DNA of 64,000 nucleotides. Origin: Heterotrichella gracilis. Lineage: Eukaryota > Sar > Xanthophyceae > Tribonematales > Xanthonemataceae. Positions 1-11,548 of this stretch are shown here, in pieces. The position numbers and the translations under genes were made by a program. The notes beneath the pieces were generated by a model that had not been told where the DNA came from, searched no databases, and saw nothing but the letters and a program-made list of their open reading frames with translations. Location of the stretch: assembly GCA_032358255.1 (NCBI GenBank), contig JAULBX010024405.1, positions 1 to 64,000 of the forward strand, read 5' to 3'. How positions within the stretch are numbered: position 1 is the stretch's first letter; each line of letters opens with the position of its first letter.

Positions 1-314
1 CTAGCAAGTTGAGGCTGCCTAATAGCCCAGCTGTCAGCCCCATATAAAAGGGTTGTCAGCACCACTGCACTAAAAACTGCAATGATTGGCAGTAATCAAC
101 AGTAATCAGGAGTGATGATGGTACGATCAGATGTGGTGACATCCTGCCAATGGTCTTGTAATTGCAATTGGTTTTATAAATTTAAAATTGGAAATGTGAT
201 GATAAGCAATGATGGAGCAATCAGAATAGAATGATGGAGGAATCAGAATTGAAATTGTGAGCACATAGCAATTATGGTACAATCGCACGTGATCATTTGT
301 GATCGGATCCGTAC

Positions 315-3300
315 CTCTTCGATGATGAGGCCGGAAACCTCCAAGGGGGTTGCAAGGTCGCCCTCCCCTCCACCCTCCCCCTCGTGTTCTATAAAGGGGT
401 CACTGGCCAGGGTGGAAAAGGACCAGTTGTGGGGGCGCAGGGGGGGGAAGGTGATCTGCTGTGCCTCTGTCAGGTCATCCTGCCAGGTCTCTCCCTCCTC
501 CCCAAGTGCAGGCGCCTCGTCATCGCCATCGTCCTCTGGCTGCAAAAAGGGTAAGTTCCAGGGAATTAGGGTTTCAGATTCGGGGTGTTTAGGGTTTAGG
601 GTTTTAGGGTTCATTTGGTGTGCCTGTGTCAAGTCATCCTGCCAGGTCTCCCCCTCCCCCTATCAACTCACGCACTGAGACCGCAACCATGCTGTATGCT
701 GTAAGGGTACAAAGGTTAGGCCGTAGCTTCAGAGCAGCGCCGTGCTTTACAACTCCAACGACTCTCCTGACATCAGAATCTTGTACTTCGGTTTCTCACC
801 CCCACCCACCCCACACCATCCCCACCTATTGGTAGCACCCCTCCACCCGCCTCCATCAGCTCAGCCAGCTCATGCACCGAGGCCACAAACAGGCGCTGCA
901 TGCTCTTAGGGCGCAAGTCTAGTGTTTTGGGCGTAGCTTTAGGGCGATGCATACAAGCAAACAAAATGACTTCAGAGTTTTGTGCCCCGGGGTTTCTCAT
1001 CCCCACCCAACCCAACCCCCACCCCCACCCCCACCCACCTGTTGGTAGCACCCCTCCACCCCCCCCATCAGCTCAGCCAGCTCATGCACAGAGGCAGCAA
1101 CCAGGCGCTGCATGCTCTTAGGGTGCAAGTCTAGGGCAATTCACGTAATTTTAGGGCAATAAATGCAAGAAACTGCATGAATTCAGGGTTGTAGAGTCGA
1201 GGGTTTCTCGCTCCCTCCCACCCACCCCCCTGTTGGTAGCACCCCTCCCCCCCCCCCCATCAGCTCCGCCAGCTCGTGCACAGAGGCAGCAACAGGGCGC
1301 TGTATCTTAGGGTGCAAGTCTAGGGCAATTTACGTAATTTTAGGGCAATAAATGCAAGAAACACAGTGAATTCAGGGTGGTAGAGTCGACCGTTTCTCGC
1401 TCCCTCCAACCCTCCCTCACCTGTTGGTAGCAACCCTCCACCCCCCCCATCAGCTCCGCCAGCTCGTGCACAGAGGCAGCAACCAGGCGCTGCATGCGGG
1501 TGTTGGCAAGGGAGGCGCGCAATTGATTGCCGCGATAGTAGGACTCGACGCCACTGCGGGGAGGGGACAACCTGTTATTCAGGCGGGGTTTTGTGGTTTG
1601 AACAGTGCCTTTGGTAGGGTTGGGCTGCTAAGGACTAGTAAGGACTAAGGACCTGCAGGCAAGAAACATACAAAAATGTTACAAGCAATGTCAGGATAGG
1701 ATTGAGTGGCGCAAGCTTGTGCATGGCTGATTGCTGATCTGGCTTTGCTGCCGGTACGTTTGTATTATATATATATAATATTTGGTAGGGTTTTGGTTAG
1801 AGCGTCAATGCTATTGCGAGGAGGGGGGGAACCATGCAGTGCATGGGGGTGTTGCCCAATGGGATTGCAGTGGCAGCAGGACTCGACGCCACTGCGTCGA
1901 GAAGGGACATGTGTGGCTGGGGCAGGTTAGGGTTTGAGGTTTAGTGCGTTGGGTAGGGTTTTGGGGAGGGTTTTGGGGAGGGTTTTGGGGAGGGTTTGGG
2001 TCCAGGGGAAAATGGCGTTTGCAGAGGAATGAAGCGTAACAAGATATTTTTGGTGCATTTTTGAAGGTTGTAGGGTTAAGCTGTCAAGGTTGAAGGGTTT
2101 TAAGCCCCCACCCTGCCGCCTTAATCTCCTCTATTTCCTTTGCCACTCCCTTCAGGGCTTCCATCCTCTCTCCCCCATTCTCACACGCGTGCCCCATGTC
2201 CTTCACCACCGCCCAGACATCAGGGGGAGAAACACGAAGCTGCAGGCCTGCAGAGGGGAGGGGAAAACCGTGTCAAAAATTATCCTACACCCCAAACCCT
2301 CAGCGGTATCGAACGCCCAGCGCCTGCATCATCCCTTCAGGCTTGGCCCCTTCGCTATACAGGGTGGCTAGACAGCTGCTGTCCAGCCATGCGCCTTCCA
2401 CCATTTGACCAACCAATAGACCCTAGCTCAAGCCCTTCACCCTCACCAGGGTCAAACGAAACCCTAAAGGCTAAATCTTACATCCTAACCCCTCACCGGT
2501 ATCGAACGCCAGCGCCTTCATCATGCCTTCCGGCCTGGCCCCTTCGCCATACAGGGTGGCTAAAAATGCCGCCCTGAGCTTTTCTTTCCCTCCCACGCAC
2601 TGTAACACCCCCCCCTTGACCAACCGGGCCTCCCGCAGGGTGAGGGGGAGCAACGCAAGGGAGAAAGGGGAGGAACCTGCACAGGGGTGGCAGGGGGAGT
2701 AGAATAGGGCTAGGAGCGGCCAGAAGCGTGTTGGGTACGTGAGTATCGTATTCTGGGTTGGGGGGGTGCAAGGGGGAAAATGTGGTGACCTATTCTAGGT
2801 AATGGGGGTAATCCACGCGGGGAAAGGGTCTTGCAAGGGGTAGTGGTGGGGGGGTGGGAAGCAGGAGGAAAGGGGATCATGACGACAAGGAGGAAACCAA
2901 GGGGTGGCAGTGTGGTGGGTGACAGGGTGTGCGCACGCCAAACCCTACACCCCACACCCCAACAAGACAGCCACCTGCGTTATCCCCATGCAGGTGAGTC
3001 AGCGCCGTCCGCCACCACTTGATTTTTATTAACTTGATTTAAAAAAAAAAAAAATGTTCCTGCTACTTGCTTCATCGCCAAGTCAAGATATGGTTTTAGG
3101 TTGTTACTATTTAACAACATTTAATGATAAATTCCCAAGTTTAGGAAATTGATAGAGATCACTGCAAACGCAGCACAGGCATACCCTACTCAGGGTTCCC
3201 GGCAAACCTACAACCTTCTCCAGCAGGACCTCAATTCGCGTGGGATCAATGGGTTGTCCAAACGGTGCCAGGAAAGAGCCGCGAGCGCTGCATGTGCAAG

Positions 3301-6300
3301 ACTGACTGATACCTGGCTGTATTGTTGGAATGCATGTTTGTAACTAACTGCCTACACCACCGCCACCGCCACCACCACCACCACCGCCACCGTCTTCCTC
3401 CCCACCGCCACCACCCCCACCCACACACCTGGCTCGTGCAGGGGCGCCAGCTCGCCCGCCGCCCCCTTTGCCATCCACATAGCCATCGCCTCATAATAGG
3501 TTTTCCCCACCGCCCCCCCCGTCATGTGCCACACCATCCTGGCCTGCCACTCCACCAAACCCTTGATGAGAGTTTCGGCAAGGGAGGCAAGCTGGGCGAT
3601 GGGGAGGGCGGCTAGGGTTTTCAGCAGGGGCGCGCCGAGGGCCGCATCCCCATTGCATAGGGGATCCAGGTAGGGTTTTACGCGCAGCTGGAACCTGCAC
3701 AAGGGTTTCTTTCAGGGTGGGGATCTAGGGATTTAGGGTTTTGCGCGCAGCAGGAACCTGCGCAAGGGTTTGTTGTCATGGTAATAATCTAGGGTTTTAG
3801 GGTTTTGCAGGCATGGTCTGGGTGCGCGCCGCTCAAACCACTGCCACCTCCACCAATACCATCACCACACCCTAGCCCCTTCAACCCACTTGCACAGCAG
3901 CAAACCCCGAAAGCCCACCTCACCACCCTGCACTGTAGAGCTCGTACAAACCCCACCCGTACTACAACCCCCCCCCACTCCCTCCCTCGTCAAACCCTAA
4001 AACCCCAGGGACTCACAGCGCTGGGTGCGTGCCGCTCATCGCCACCCCTGCCTCCACCACCACTCCAAAACCCCAAAAAAAACTGCTCTCAGACCCCAAA
4101 ACTCCACACCCCACACACCACGCACCCTCCACCTCCACCGCCACGACCACATCACCCTACACCACCCCATCTCCAAACCCTAAAAACACTCCAACTTACA
4201 GCGCTGGGTGCGTGCCGCTCATCGCCACCGCCACCTCCACCACCACCCGCAACAGCACCACCCGGTAGTCTTCCAGGGCCATAAGGCGGTGGGGGGGATT
4301 CCAAGCATCCATGGACGCATCATTCCACCCACTGGGGGACCCAGGAGGGGTTTCGTGGGTGAGCTTCAACTTGTCGTCCTTTGCCCGCAACCCTAGGGTG
4401 TGCTCCACGTGCCGCTCGATGAGGTGGTGCAACAGCCCTTCTGACATGGACACCAGGTCGGGTATGAGCTCGTTGCTGCAAGGAAGGGAAACCCTAGGGT
4501 TTAGGGTAGGATGTGGGGCTGATGAGGGCATAGCATGGGGGCGGGCGTGGTGAGAGGTGTAGGGTTTGGGGTGTTTGTGCCCTTGGCTTGAATACCCTAG
4601 GGTAGGTTTGCCCCCAAACATTAAATGATTGCCCATCCGGCTCCGTCGAAAACCCCACCACACCCACACGCACACCACAGATCCCCTCCCCCCCCCCCCC
4701 TTCCAGTCCCTCCCTCCCCTCGGCCAGCCCCCCCCACCAGAGCTCAAAAGGGTCCCTCAGCTGGGTGGCCCCCGCCAGCGCCCCAACTTCCCCCCCTTGT
4801 GCACCGTTATTAAGCCTCTCCCCCTCCTTGGTGGATGTGGCGCAGTGGTACACAAACTGCCCGCAGCTCGGGAAGGCGTCCCCGCATTTGTGGCAGTCCC
4901 ACACCCTACAAAAGGGTGAAAGCCCTCGGTTAGGGTATTTGTTGGGGCTGGTTTTGACTGCGTCTCAGCATTGGGCCCTGCGACAAGGGGCGAAGGGAAA
5001 ACCCTAGGGTAGGGTGGTTGTGGCGCAGTGGTAGAGAAACTGCCCACAGGTTGGGAAGGAATGGAAGGTGATTGTGGCGCAGAGGGTGATGGGCGGCCAT
5101 AGATGGGGCAGGCCCGGAGCTGCACAAGGGAGAAAACCCTAGAGGAAACCTACGCACATTTTTGAACGGGCGTGCTCATCTGCCATAGGTCGTCCACTCT
5201 TCTTGGCATTGAAACCTTAAACCCTAAGCCCTGAACCCTAACTCCAAACCCTGCAGATTGTGGTGCTAGTGGAGCAGGAAAACCCTCAACTTTATGCCTA
5301 GGGTTTCCTCATAAGCAGGTAGCACCCCAAGCAATCCCCACCCCCCACCTGCCCCCCTCCCCATCCCCCAGCCGCTCCGCCAGCCGCGCCACCACCTCCC
5401 CTGCATCCACCACCTCCCACCCCTGGGGTCCGTCATCCACATTCCCTGCAAAGGAGGGGGGGGGTAGGGTTTGGGCCTAGGGTAAGGTGTCCTCTTGGCT
5501 CCTGAAAGGAGGGGGAGGGATGGGGCTAGGGTTCAGGCTTAGGGTGTAGTAATTGGGGACTTTTGGCCAGGTACCCTCGTTGTGGGCATGGTATAGCAAA
5601 TGGTAATGGTCAGGATGGTTTGACCCGTAAGGCTTTACTAGGGTTTCTGGGATTGATACCCGCTTTGTGGTCCCAGCGCGTATCGATGCATGCGCAGGGT
5701 GTGAGCATGCATGAGCACAGCACTCACAGTAAACCCTCCGTAAACCCTGCCACGCCTTGCCCCCCCATTTTGACGATTTCCCCTAGTCCCCTTGCAGTTT
5801 GGTGGGTGGGTGTCGATTAGGGTTTAGGGTTTAGGGTTGTAATGGTAGCGCAAGTGACTCTGCACACCCCGTAGTTGCAATAGTCCTGGTAGGAACCTTC
5901 CTACTGTTGCACTCAACATTCTTGTAGGGTTTTGCTGGGGTTTCTGGTGGTGTTCCCCTGGTGTTTCACTAGTGTTTCACTAGGGTTTCTGGGTAGGGTT
6001 TCGTACACAGGTGCATCAGGTGGGGGTGCGCTTTTGCCAGCTCCTCAACTCTGTCCTTGGCTAGGGTAAAGGGCTTGACCGAAACCCCAGAGGGCGGCGC
6101 CAGGTCAAACAGTGCACCTGCCAGCTCAGCTTGCTGCTGGAGGGGCACCTGCTGGAGGGGGAATTTGGGTTGAATGGGGCATATTTAAACAGGGGCTAGG
6201 TGGACCCGGCAATGTTTTGCTGAATGTGGAGACGCAGTGGAATGCAGTGCACATGAAAAACTTTTTTTGTTTACTGGCAGCTGTGCGAAACCGTAGTCGG

Positions 6301-7654
6301 TGCGTGCGTTAAAGTGTGCGCCAGGCTAAGCAGTGTGGCTGCCAGCTCAGCCTGGGCTGGCGCGTGCGGGGAATTTGAGATACGTGGTGGGCGCTGCAGT
6401 GGTGGTGTGGGATGTGAGGTGTGGATGTGTGAGGTGTGTAATACGCATATGGTGCTCAAATCCTACACCTCTACGCGAGATTGCTGGACTGCATGTACAA
6501 AGAAAGAAAGAAAGAAAGAAAGGGAACGCACAGGCGCGTAGTTACGGGGCCACTTAATGTAACTAACTTACCTACCCAACTAGACTGTATAAGAGGTGTG
6601 GGATACTATTAAACTGAGATGGTGATGCAATGGCTTGCTGCTTCTGTGACATGATCAAGCTTGGCGTGTGCTAACAACGAGCCTGTTATCCATGAAACCC
6701 TAAACCATACACCCTATGGTCTCTGAATTTCATTGTGCATAAAAATGGGCGAGGTGGGCACAAAGGAACAAACCCTACAGTACATCCGACTGGCAGCCCT
6801 GCCATAGACCCTTAGGTAAGGCAGAGCACGCGTGCAGTGTCAGCTTGCCGGATAAAAAACCCTAGGGTAAATCCATGGCAGTAGCTGGTGGGCGGTGCGC
6901 AATGCTGGAGGGCGCTGCAGGATGGTGGTGGACGTGGAGGGTGCAGTGGTGGTGGTCATGGTGGTGATAGTGGTGGTGGTGGTGGGTGTGGAGGGTGCAG
7001 TGGTGGTGGTGGTGGTGGGTGTGGGGGTGGAGGTGGAAATTCAACTCGAGGACCTTAGGGCATGCCTTAGGCGAAACCCTCCCTGAAAAGCTCTGGGCCG
7101 TACTCAAATAAACCCTAAAACCTGGGTGAAACCCTCCTTGGGAGGCTCTGGGTTGCACTCAATAAGACCCTCATCAGTGGTTTCCCGCCCCACACCCAGC
7201 GCGGCCCTTGCAATAACGCTTGAGTGCATGGCGTGCCCTGCTTGCACCAGAGGCCTCTAGGTCCCAGCTAGAGCCACCGCTGGTGCGACCCATTCCCGGC
7301 ACCCACCTGAGGGGTCCAACCTGTGTCCCAAGGGCCCCCACACCACCCATACTCCCCATGCCTTTCCCACTGCTTCAAACCCTCATCCCAGTCCCCTAAA
7401 CCTAAACCTTAATCCCAATGCTTCAAGTCAGCGCCCGTTCAAGCGGTGGTGTGCGATGTCAGGGCCCAGCCCATGGGTCCAATGCTGCGCACCTTGTCCA
7501 GCGAAGCTGGGAGCTCCGGCAGAGTGAAGGCTGCTGCTGCTGCTGAAGTGGCGGGTGCAGGTGCCGGCGCTGCCCCAATTCCTCCGCCCCCTCCGCCCCC
7601 ACCGCCCCCACCAGGCTTGGACACCCCCTTAGCCTTTCCTTTCTTCTTCCCCAT
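315..7654 (-). CDS. Unidentified large protein with a C2H2/C2HC-like finger (5' part, 10 exons, runs off left edge)
   Basis: Exons, read on the minus strand: 7654-7493, 6148-6007, 5445-5349, 4905-4738, 4475-4200, 3694-3429, 2676-2497, 2247-2112, 1553-1421, 539-315. They join in phase to 595 codons without a stop; the C-terminus lies outside the window. The protein starts MGKKKGKAKG, followed by a glycine run and an Ala/Pro stretch. A finger-like segment, WDCHKCGDAFPSCGQFVYHC, spans the third and fourth exons at about residue 133. After it come helical, mostly soluble segments with no membrane span. The last visible exon is acidic (PEDDGDDE) and contains PHNWSFSTL. I do not recognise the family. 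The lysine-rich start and the finger suggest a nuclear or RNA-associated protein, but that is a guess. The start is the first ATG upstream of the first exon in frame. Most exons have partial decayed copies in adjacent introns. Confidence 0.7.
780..1420 (-). repeat. Three tandem echoes of the exon at 1553-1421 (period about 190 bp)
   Basis: Segments near 838-905, 1040-1118 and 1240-1303 repeat the 3' half of the exon at 1553-1421, which encodes MQRLVAASVHELAEL. Each keeps the exon end and the flanking CA-rich intron. The shared intron part also includes a TAGGGCAAT-type block, so the unit is exon edge plus intron. The copies differ by scattered substitutions. All lie downstream of the parent exon on the same strand. 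Confidence 0.85.
1700..1786 (+). mobile_element. LINE 3'-end fragment with (TA)n tail
   Basis: The segment encodes VAQACAWLIADLALLPV, matching the end of the LINE coding fragment at 33.6 kb (VAQACARLIADLAL). It then ends in a TA-rich microsatellite. This is a strongly 5'-truncated insertion, about 85 bp long. Confidence 0.55.
1955..2001 (+). repeat. 12-bp G-rich tandem repeat
   Basis: About four copies of GGTTTTGGGGAG inside an intron of the minus-strand gene. The unit resembles a degenerate telomere repeat. Confidence 0.7.
3285..3352 (+). mobile_element. LINE 3'-end fragment with TAAC tail
   Basis: It shares the order 'CARLTD..L' and then TGTTGGAATGCATGTTTGTAACTAAC with the fragments at 1.7 kb and 50.0 kb. 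It is very short and lies inside an intron. Confidence 0.45.
3355..3420 (+). repeat. CCACCG/CCACCA microsatellite
   Basis: A run of CCACCG and CCACCA triplet pairs immediately downstream of the exon ending at 3429, in intron sequence. Confidence 0.7.
6470..6522 (+). mobile_element. Probable LINE 3' tail with (GAAA)n
   Basis: ATTGCTGGACTGCATGTACA followed by about six GAAA/AAAG units. The first part matches the tail consensus (TGCTGGAATGCATGTA) of the fragments at 3.3 and 50.0 kb; only the microsatellite differs. Confidence 0.4.
6930..7030 (+). repeat. GGT/GTG trinucleotide-rich microsatellite
   Basis: Imperfect GGT repeats containing two copies of GGTGTGGAGGGTGCAGTGG. Located in the first intron of the unidentified minus-strand gene. 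Confidence 0.75.
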
Positions 7655-8292
7655 GCTGCTCCAACCAGGCTAAGCAATAAATCTCAACCCTTAAACTTAT
7701 TCATCGTAAAGAGGCCCACCCATTCACGCTAGGCGCAGGTATATGGGATACGGGGATATGCATGCATGTGCCAAACATGGAAGCCAGACGTGTATTGGTG
7801 CCAGTAATAAGAGTCGCTTTGGACAGGAGAAAGGAGAGCAACGACGACTCCAGGTGTCTGCTGCTTGCTGGAGTATCTTTGCCCCGCTTTTCCTATGTTG
7901 AAAGAGTAGTGCTACCCAGTAGTGCTAACACTGAGAATAAGGGTTTTGGGCGCGGCTATGTAATGAGGTAAACCTAAAGAGCGCTTGCCAACATTTCAAA
8001 TAATAAGGCGCGTCAAGCGTTTTAAAACAATTGTGCCTATAACCAAACTCTTTTTTGGACATGCATGCATGAGGACGCCAGCACGAAACTATTCCCCCGG
8101 GCTAGCATTACACCAGACTTGAAAAACAGTCGTACGGGGTGAAATAACGTACTATGGACGTACACGCCTAGGCTTGCTTTGTGGGTATTGCCTGGAGCAG
8201 GCTCCCTCGCTAACATTCAGCGTATAATCCCCTGTTGCAATTGCCGTGTCAACCCTAAAAGGGTAGCGCACTGCTGTTCATGGCTGTGAGCC
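7655..8292. other. Spacer between the unidentified gene and the cysteine-rich orphan
   Basis: AT-richer sequence without a long reading frame. It should hold the promoter of the minus-strand gene starting at 7654. I see no clear TATA box, RNA gene or repeat. Confidence 0.5.
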
Positions 8293-8658
8293 TCATTGGA
8301 TGTGGCAACCTATTTCTGTTGGAGGGCAGAATTGGGCGGCATACATGATTTCTTCCTTGAGCTCCGATCTGCCGCAGGTGCATTTTTTGCGAGTGCATTG
8401 CGTACCGTATTCATTGACAGCAACCTGCAATGCATTGCCAAACGTTTGGTTTGCTTGCCAACTCGCCCAAAAGGAGAGTGGGCACCACCAGCTGAGCCAC
8501 TCCTGCACGGTTGGTATGTGCCACTCAGTCTGGCAGTACTCCTGGTTGGCAACGTTCAGCTGATAACACGAGCCCATACAACAGCCTTTGGCCTGTGCGC
8601 AGCAAAGCCCTGGTGTGTCACACATTTTGTCACAAAAGCCTTGCATCGGGTTGGTCAT
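8293..8658 (-). CDS. Cysteine-rich orphan protein, 121 residues
   Basis: Open frame from the ATG at 8658 to a stop at 8293. The frame stays open upstream to about 8835, so there may be a longer N-terminus or an upstream exon. There are about thirteen cysteines, including CCAQAKGCCMGSC and CTRKKCTCG. A tryptophan-rich block, WLSWWCPLSFW, sits in the middle. No signal peptide is obvious with this start. The composition (paired Cys, many Trp) is unlike the Gly/Pro/Arg-rich chance frames in the rest of the window, which is why I favour real coding. A longer open frame runs on the opposite strand and is probably a shadow. No family recognised; the disulfide-rich look could suit a secreted or surface protein, but that is inference. 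Confidence 0.4.
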   Translation of the reverse strand: MTNPMQGFCDKMCDTPGLCCAQAKGCCMGSCYQLNVANQEYCQTEWHIPTVQEWLSWWCPLSFWASWQANQTFGNALQVAVNEYGTQCTRKKCTCGRSELKEEIMYAAQFCPPTEIGCHIQ

Positions 8659-9221
8659 TACACGCGGAGAGCGGGGCTGGGGCAGCCACACGCCCGCATC
8701 TGTCTGTGCCCCACTGTACCAGCTATACACAACATATGGAGCCACACACAGGGCAGTGCACCAGGGCTGTACCTTCTGCCCCCCCGCAGCAGTGGCGTGC
8801 GTAACTCGAAGGGCATGTACATTGCGCGGGCGCACACCAACACCGGGTGCGTGCGCTCGCCCAAGGCCTCACTTGCCCGTGGCGGGACCGTAAAACGCAT
8901 CTCGGGCCGCCGACCCACCAGAAAATTCGGGGATTCCCCGGCAGGCAGGCGGTCCCGGGAGGGTGCAGAAGCAGGTGGTGTACCAGGCATGGGCACGCAG
9001 GCGCCCACCCAAAAAAAACCCTAAAACCTACTGGCGAAATCCAGATCCAATCCCAGTGGCAGGCGACTAAGGGCGCCCAGCGGGCGATCGTCTAATGCTC
9101 CTCCCCTTTCCCTTCTCCAAGTGCTATTACCAACCCCCTCCCTCCCCTTCCACGCCCGCACGCCCCAGGTGATTCCCGGAGGCGCGGGCGCAGACCCTAG
9201 CTAGGGCTCCTCCCTCCCCGT

Positions 9222-11548
9222 TTACTTCTTTGCGGTTTGCTTCCGGAGGGCGCCGGCCATCTCCTCGCGCTTGGCCTTGCCGCGCTTGTGGGTGCCAAGC
9301 TGCAGGGGGGGTGAGGGTATGGTCAGGAACAAGGGAAGGGGTAAATGGCGCAGGTAGGCACGCACCGCCAGTTAGGGTCAAGGGTTTTAATGCACGTGGC
9401 GGAGCTTGCTTCAATAAACCCGGGCAACGTCCAGCTGCAATGCATCTATTTGACTGGCTAACTATAGGGCCTTGTTTAGGGTTTAGAGTCAAGTGTCACG
9501 GAAGTGCAGGGATCCTTGGCCCAGCAGCGCACCCCTTCCTGGCGCTGCCCTTTCACCCGCCACACAGCCTCAAGGCGGAGCACTATCCCACCGAAACCAA
9601 CCACGCGACGCAAAATGCACCACATGCATTCGCACCGCCGCACAAGAGCCTATCGATGCTAGATGCCGGTCGCTGAATACGTGGACTGGTATACACCGCA
9701 AACCCCACTCAACTTGGTCCCCAGTGCCTACCATACAGCCCCACTGCTGGCTCTGCGTCCCCTCAACCCTCTTTGAACAAGAGGGTGCTAGCCAGGCGCA
9801 GAAAGGTTGCAAAGCCACGCACCAAACCGGTACCACCCACGCCATACTTGCCAAGTGCTCTGCTTTGAAGCTACACTGCACCTCTTTCCTGTACAATGCT
9901 GGGTAGCCCTGGCTATTTGCATGACCTAGCTGCTTTGAAATGGCTGGCGCACAGCTGGTATAATTTTAGGGTTTAGGGTTTAGGGTGCAGACCTGGTGCC
10001 TGCCCTGGCTACTGGTCAAACAGCAGGTCTAGCTGTGTTGCTGCAGCGCATACACCCCTACAAACCAGCTGGTTCCCTCCCTGTAACTCGCAGAGCCCGA
10101 AAGCGCGACCTAGCCTATCCTAAGCAGCTCCACCACACCCTTCTCAATAGGTGTAGGGTTTCCACCATCCCAACACACCCCTACCATGCTTGCACACCTT
10201 CACAATACGGTCTCCCACAGTCCGTCCACGACCTACTGACTTGGAATTCCAGGGTTTTGCTCGCCTTCTTCTTGCAGAGCTTAAGCGCGCGCTTGTCCTT
10301 GCCAACCTTGAGCAACCCCATCACGCGCTTCTCATAGGGACAAAAGGGTTTCCCACTATCCCTCACACAGCTACCATACTTGCACACCTCTAAATTTAGA
10401 ATCCCCCCACCTTCCCCTTCCAGATTCTAAGGTTATGAGTCCAGGTTTTGCTCACCTTCTTCTTGCAGAGCTTGAGCGCGCGCTTGTCCTTGCCCACCTT
10501 GAGCAGCTCCATCACGCGCTTCTCATAAGGCGCGTACCCGGCGACCTCGCGCACGATGTCGCGAACCACCTTCACGCGCTTGGAGAGCCTCTGTGTGTGG
10601 AGAGGGGTGGGTGGTCAGCGGCAGTGGTGGTAGGTGGTTGGGGCGAGAGTTGGTGGGTTGAGAGCTGGGGGGATGATGGGTTTGGGGGTTGCAAGGCTGG
10701 GGTGAAGTCGGTATAGGTTATGCATACGAAGTGGTGGAAAGTCCAGCAAAATGATGTATGCACCAAGTGTACCAAACGTGACACCTCGGTGTATTATGCA
10801 TACTGGTGCATGACCGCAAAAAGCAGAGATCCTCCATACACAGTACCCTGATGGTACAAATAGTGCTTTAACCACGCAAGGTAAACCCGATTGATGGAGC
10901 AACGATGCTGCCAGTGTCTATTGGAACGCTTTCACCCCCTGAAAGCGTTTTGAGGCGCCCCCATCACTGTAGACATCACACTCCTGGTAACCAGGTACCC
11001 CTAGATAACTCCGTGTGGTTCACAGTTACAGTGTCTACATGACACCGCTGAAAACACACCAGCACTATATGGTCAACACGAGAATAGGGACCAGTTCAGG
11101 CAGTGAGAGGCCACACCAGCACTGATAGAAAAACAGCCAATCACCAAAGACCCACAACTGGCCTCTTTTCCAGCTGACCACCAACAGACGGAACAGAACT
11201 ACACCCAATCAACAGCCCAAAAGGCCCAAAACGCTGTGCTGTCAAGTGTCCCAGTTTAACCAATCCTGTGAAAAAAGCTGTAGTGATGGCCTCCCCCTGC
11301 CCATCTCCCCAGAAAACGATGCTAGGCTACACACCACCCACTCCTCGCAACCAAATCCCACTGCTACGTCGACGATGGAGGGCCTTGCAAAGCATATGGG
11401 ACGGTAACGCTGCACATCTGGACCGTGTTGTCTGTTCTGGCAGCGTGTTTTGCCTCACCCCCTTGCGTGCAGCCGGCCGAGCGGTCTTCTCCCGCTTGGT
11501 CACCAGGTGACCCTTGTTCAAACCGACGGCGATGCCTGCGGACACCAT
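9222..11548 (-). CDS. RPL36: 60S ribosomal protein eL36 (complete, 3 exons)
   Basis: Exons 11548-11459, 10590-10456 and 9299-9222 join to exactly 100 codons plus TAA. Exon 1 encodes [20 protein letters not shown] and ends [10 protein letters not shown]. Exon 2 carries the family core [18 protein letters not shown] and [20 protein letters not shown]. Exon 3 encodes [20 protein letters not shown] and ends QTAKK. Length and the highly basic C-terminus fit the eL36 family, a structural protein of the large cytosolic ribosomal subunit. Donors are GTGAGG and GTGAGC; acceptors follow ACAG and GCAG. Intron 2 holds a decayed second copy of exon 2. The gene is divergent from the aminodeoxychorismate synthase gene, with 557 bp between start codons. 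Confidence 0.97.
10265..10340 (-). pseudogene. Pseudo-exon: decayed copy of eL36 exon 2, 3' half
   Basis: It encodes [20 protein letters not shown] and then LCKKKA. Against exon 2 it has one replacement (E to G), and the donor has changed from GTGAGC to GCGAGC. The flanking TTTTGCT intron sequence is duplicated with it. No good acceptor precedes it. Confidence 0.9.
10925..10949. repeat. Short perfect hairpin in eL36 intron 1
   Basis: AACGCTTTCA and TGAAAGCGTT form a perfect 10-bp inverted repeat around five C residues. Function unknown. Confidence 0.6.

Larger units (their letters stand above)
616..6352 (-). repeat. Other decayed exon-edge copies in the introns of the unidentified gene
   Basis: Partial copies of neighbouring exons seen by direct comparison: 616-660 (middle of the exon at 539-315), 2303-2378 (3' end of the exon at 2676-2497), 3740-3765 (5' edge of the exon at 3694-3429), 3820-3860 and 4015-4060 (3' edge of the exon at 4475-4200), 5020-5060 and about 5070-5100 (finger exon, QFVYHCAT part), and 6313-6352 (5' part of the exon at 6148-6007). 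All lie on the parent strand and are too short or broken to be exons. Confidence 0.75.

Noticed and set aside
5020-5062. tRNA-like start (GGTTGTGGCGCAGTGGTAGAG)
   Set aside because: No matching acceptor stem, anticodon arm or B box. The sequence is an echo of the QFVYHCAT part of the finger exon at 4905-4738.
4738-5445. Similarity of the unidentified gene to plant DUF627/DUF629 proteins
   Set aside because: Short words look alike (finger, 'NVD..W..VD'), but their order is reversed relative to that family, so I do not use the name.
5845-5900. A-box-like TGGTAGCGCAAGTGA suggesting a tRNA
   Set aside because: No B box and no cloverleaf could be drawn.
8296-9024. Long plus-strand open frame (242 codons)
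   Set aside because: Composition looks random and it is antisense to the cysteine-rich frame, which has stronger coding character.
9961-9985. Chromosome end suggested by TTTAGGG repeats
   Set aside because: Runs are very short, occur everywhere in the window in both orientations, and lie inside genes.
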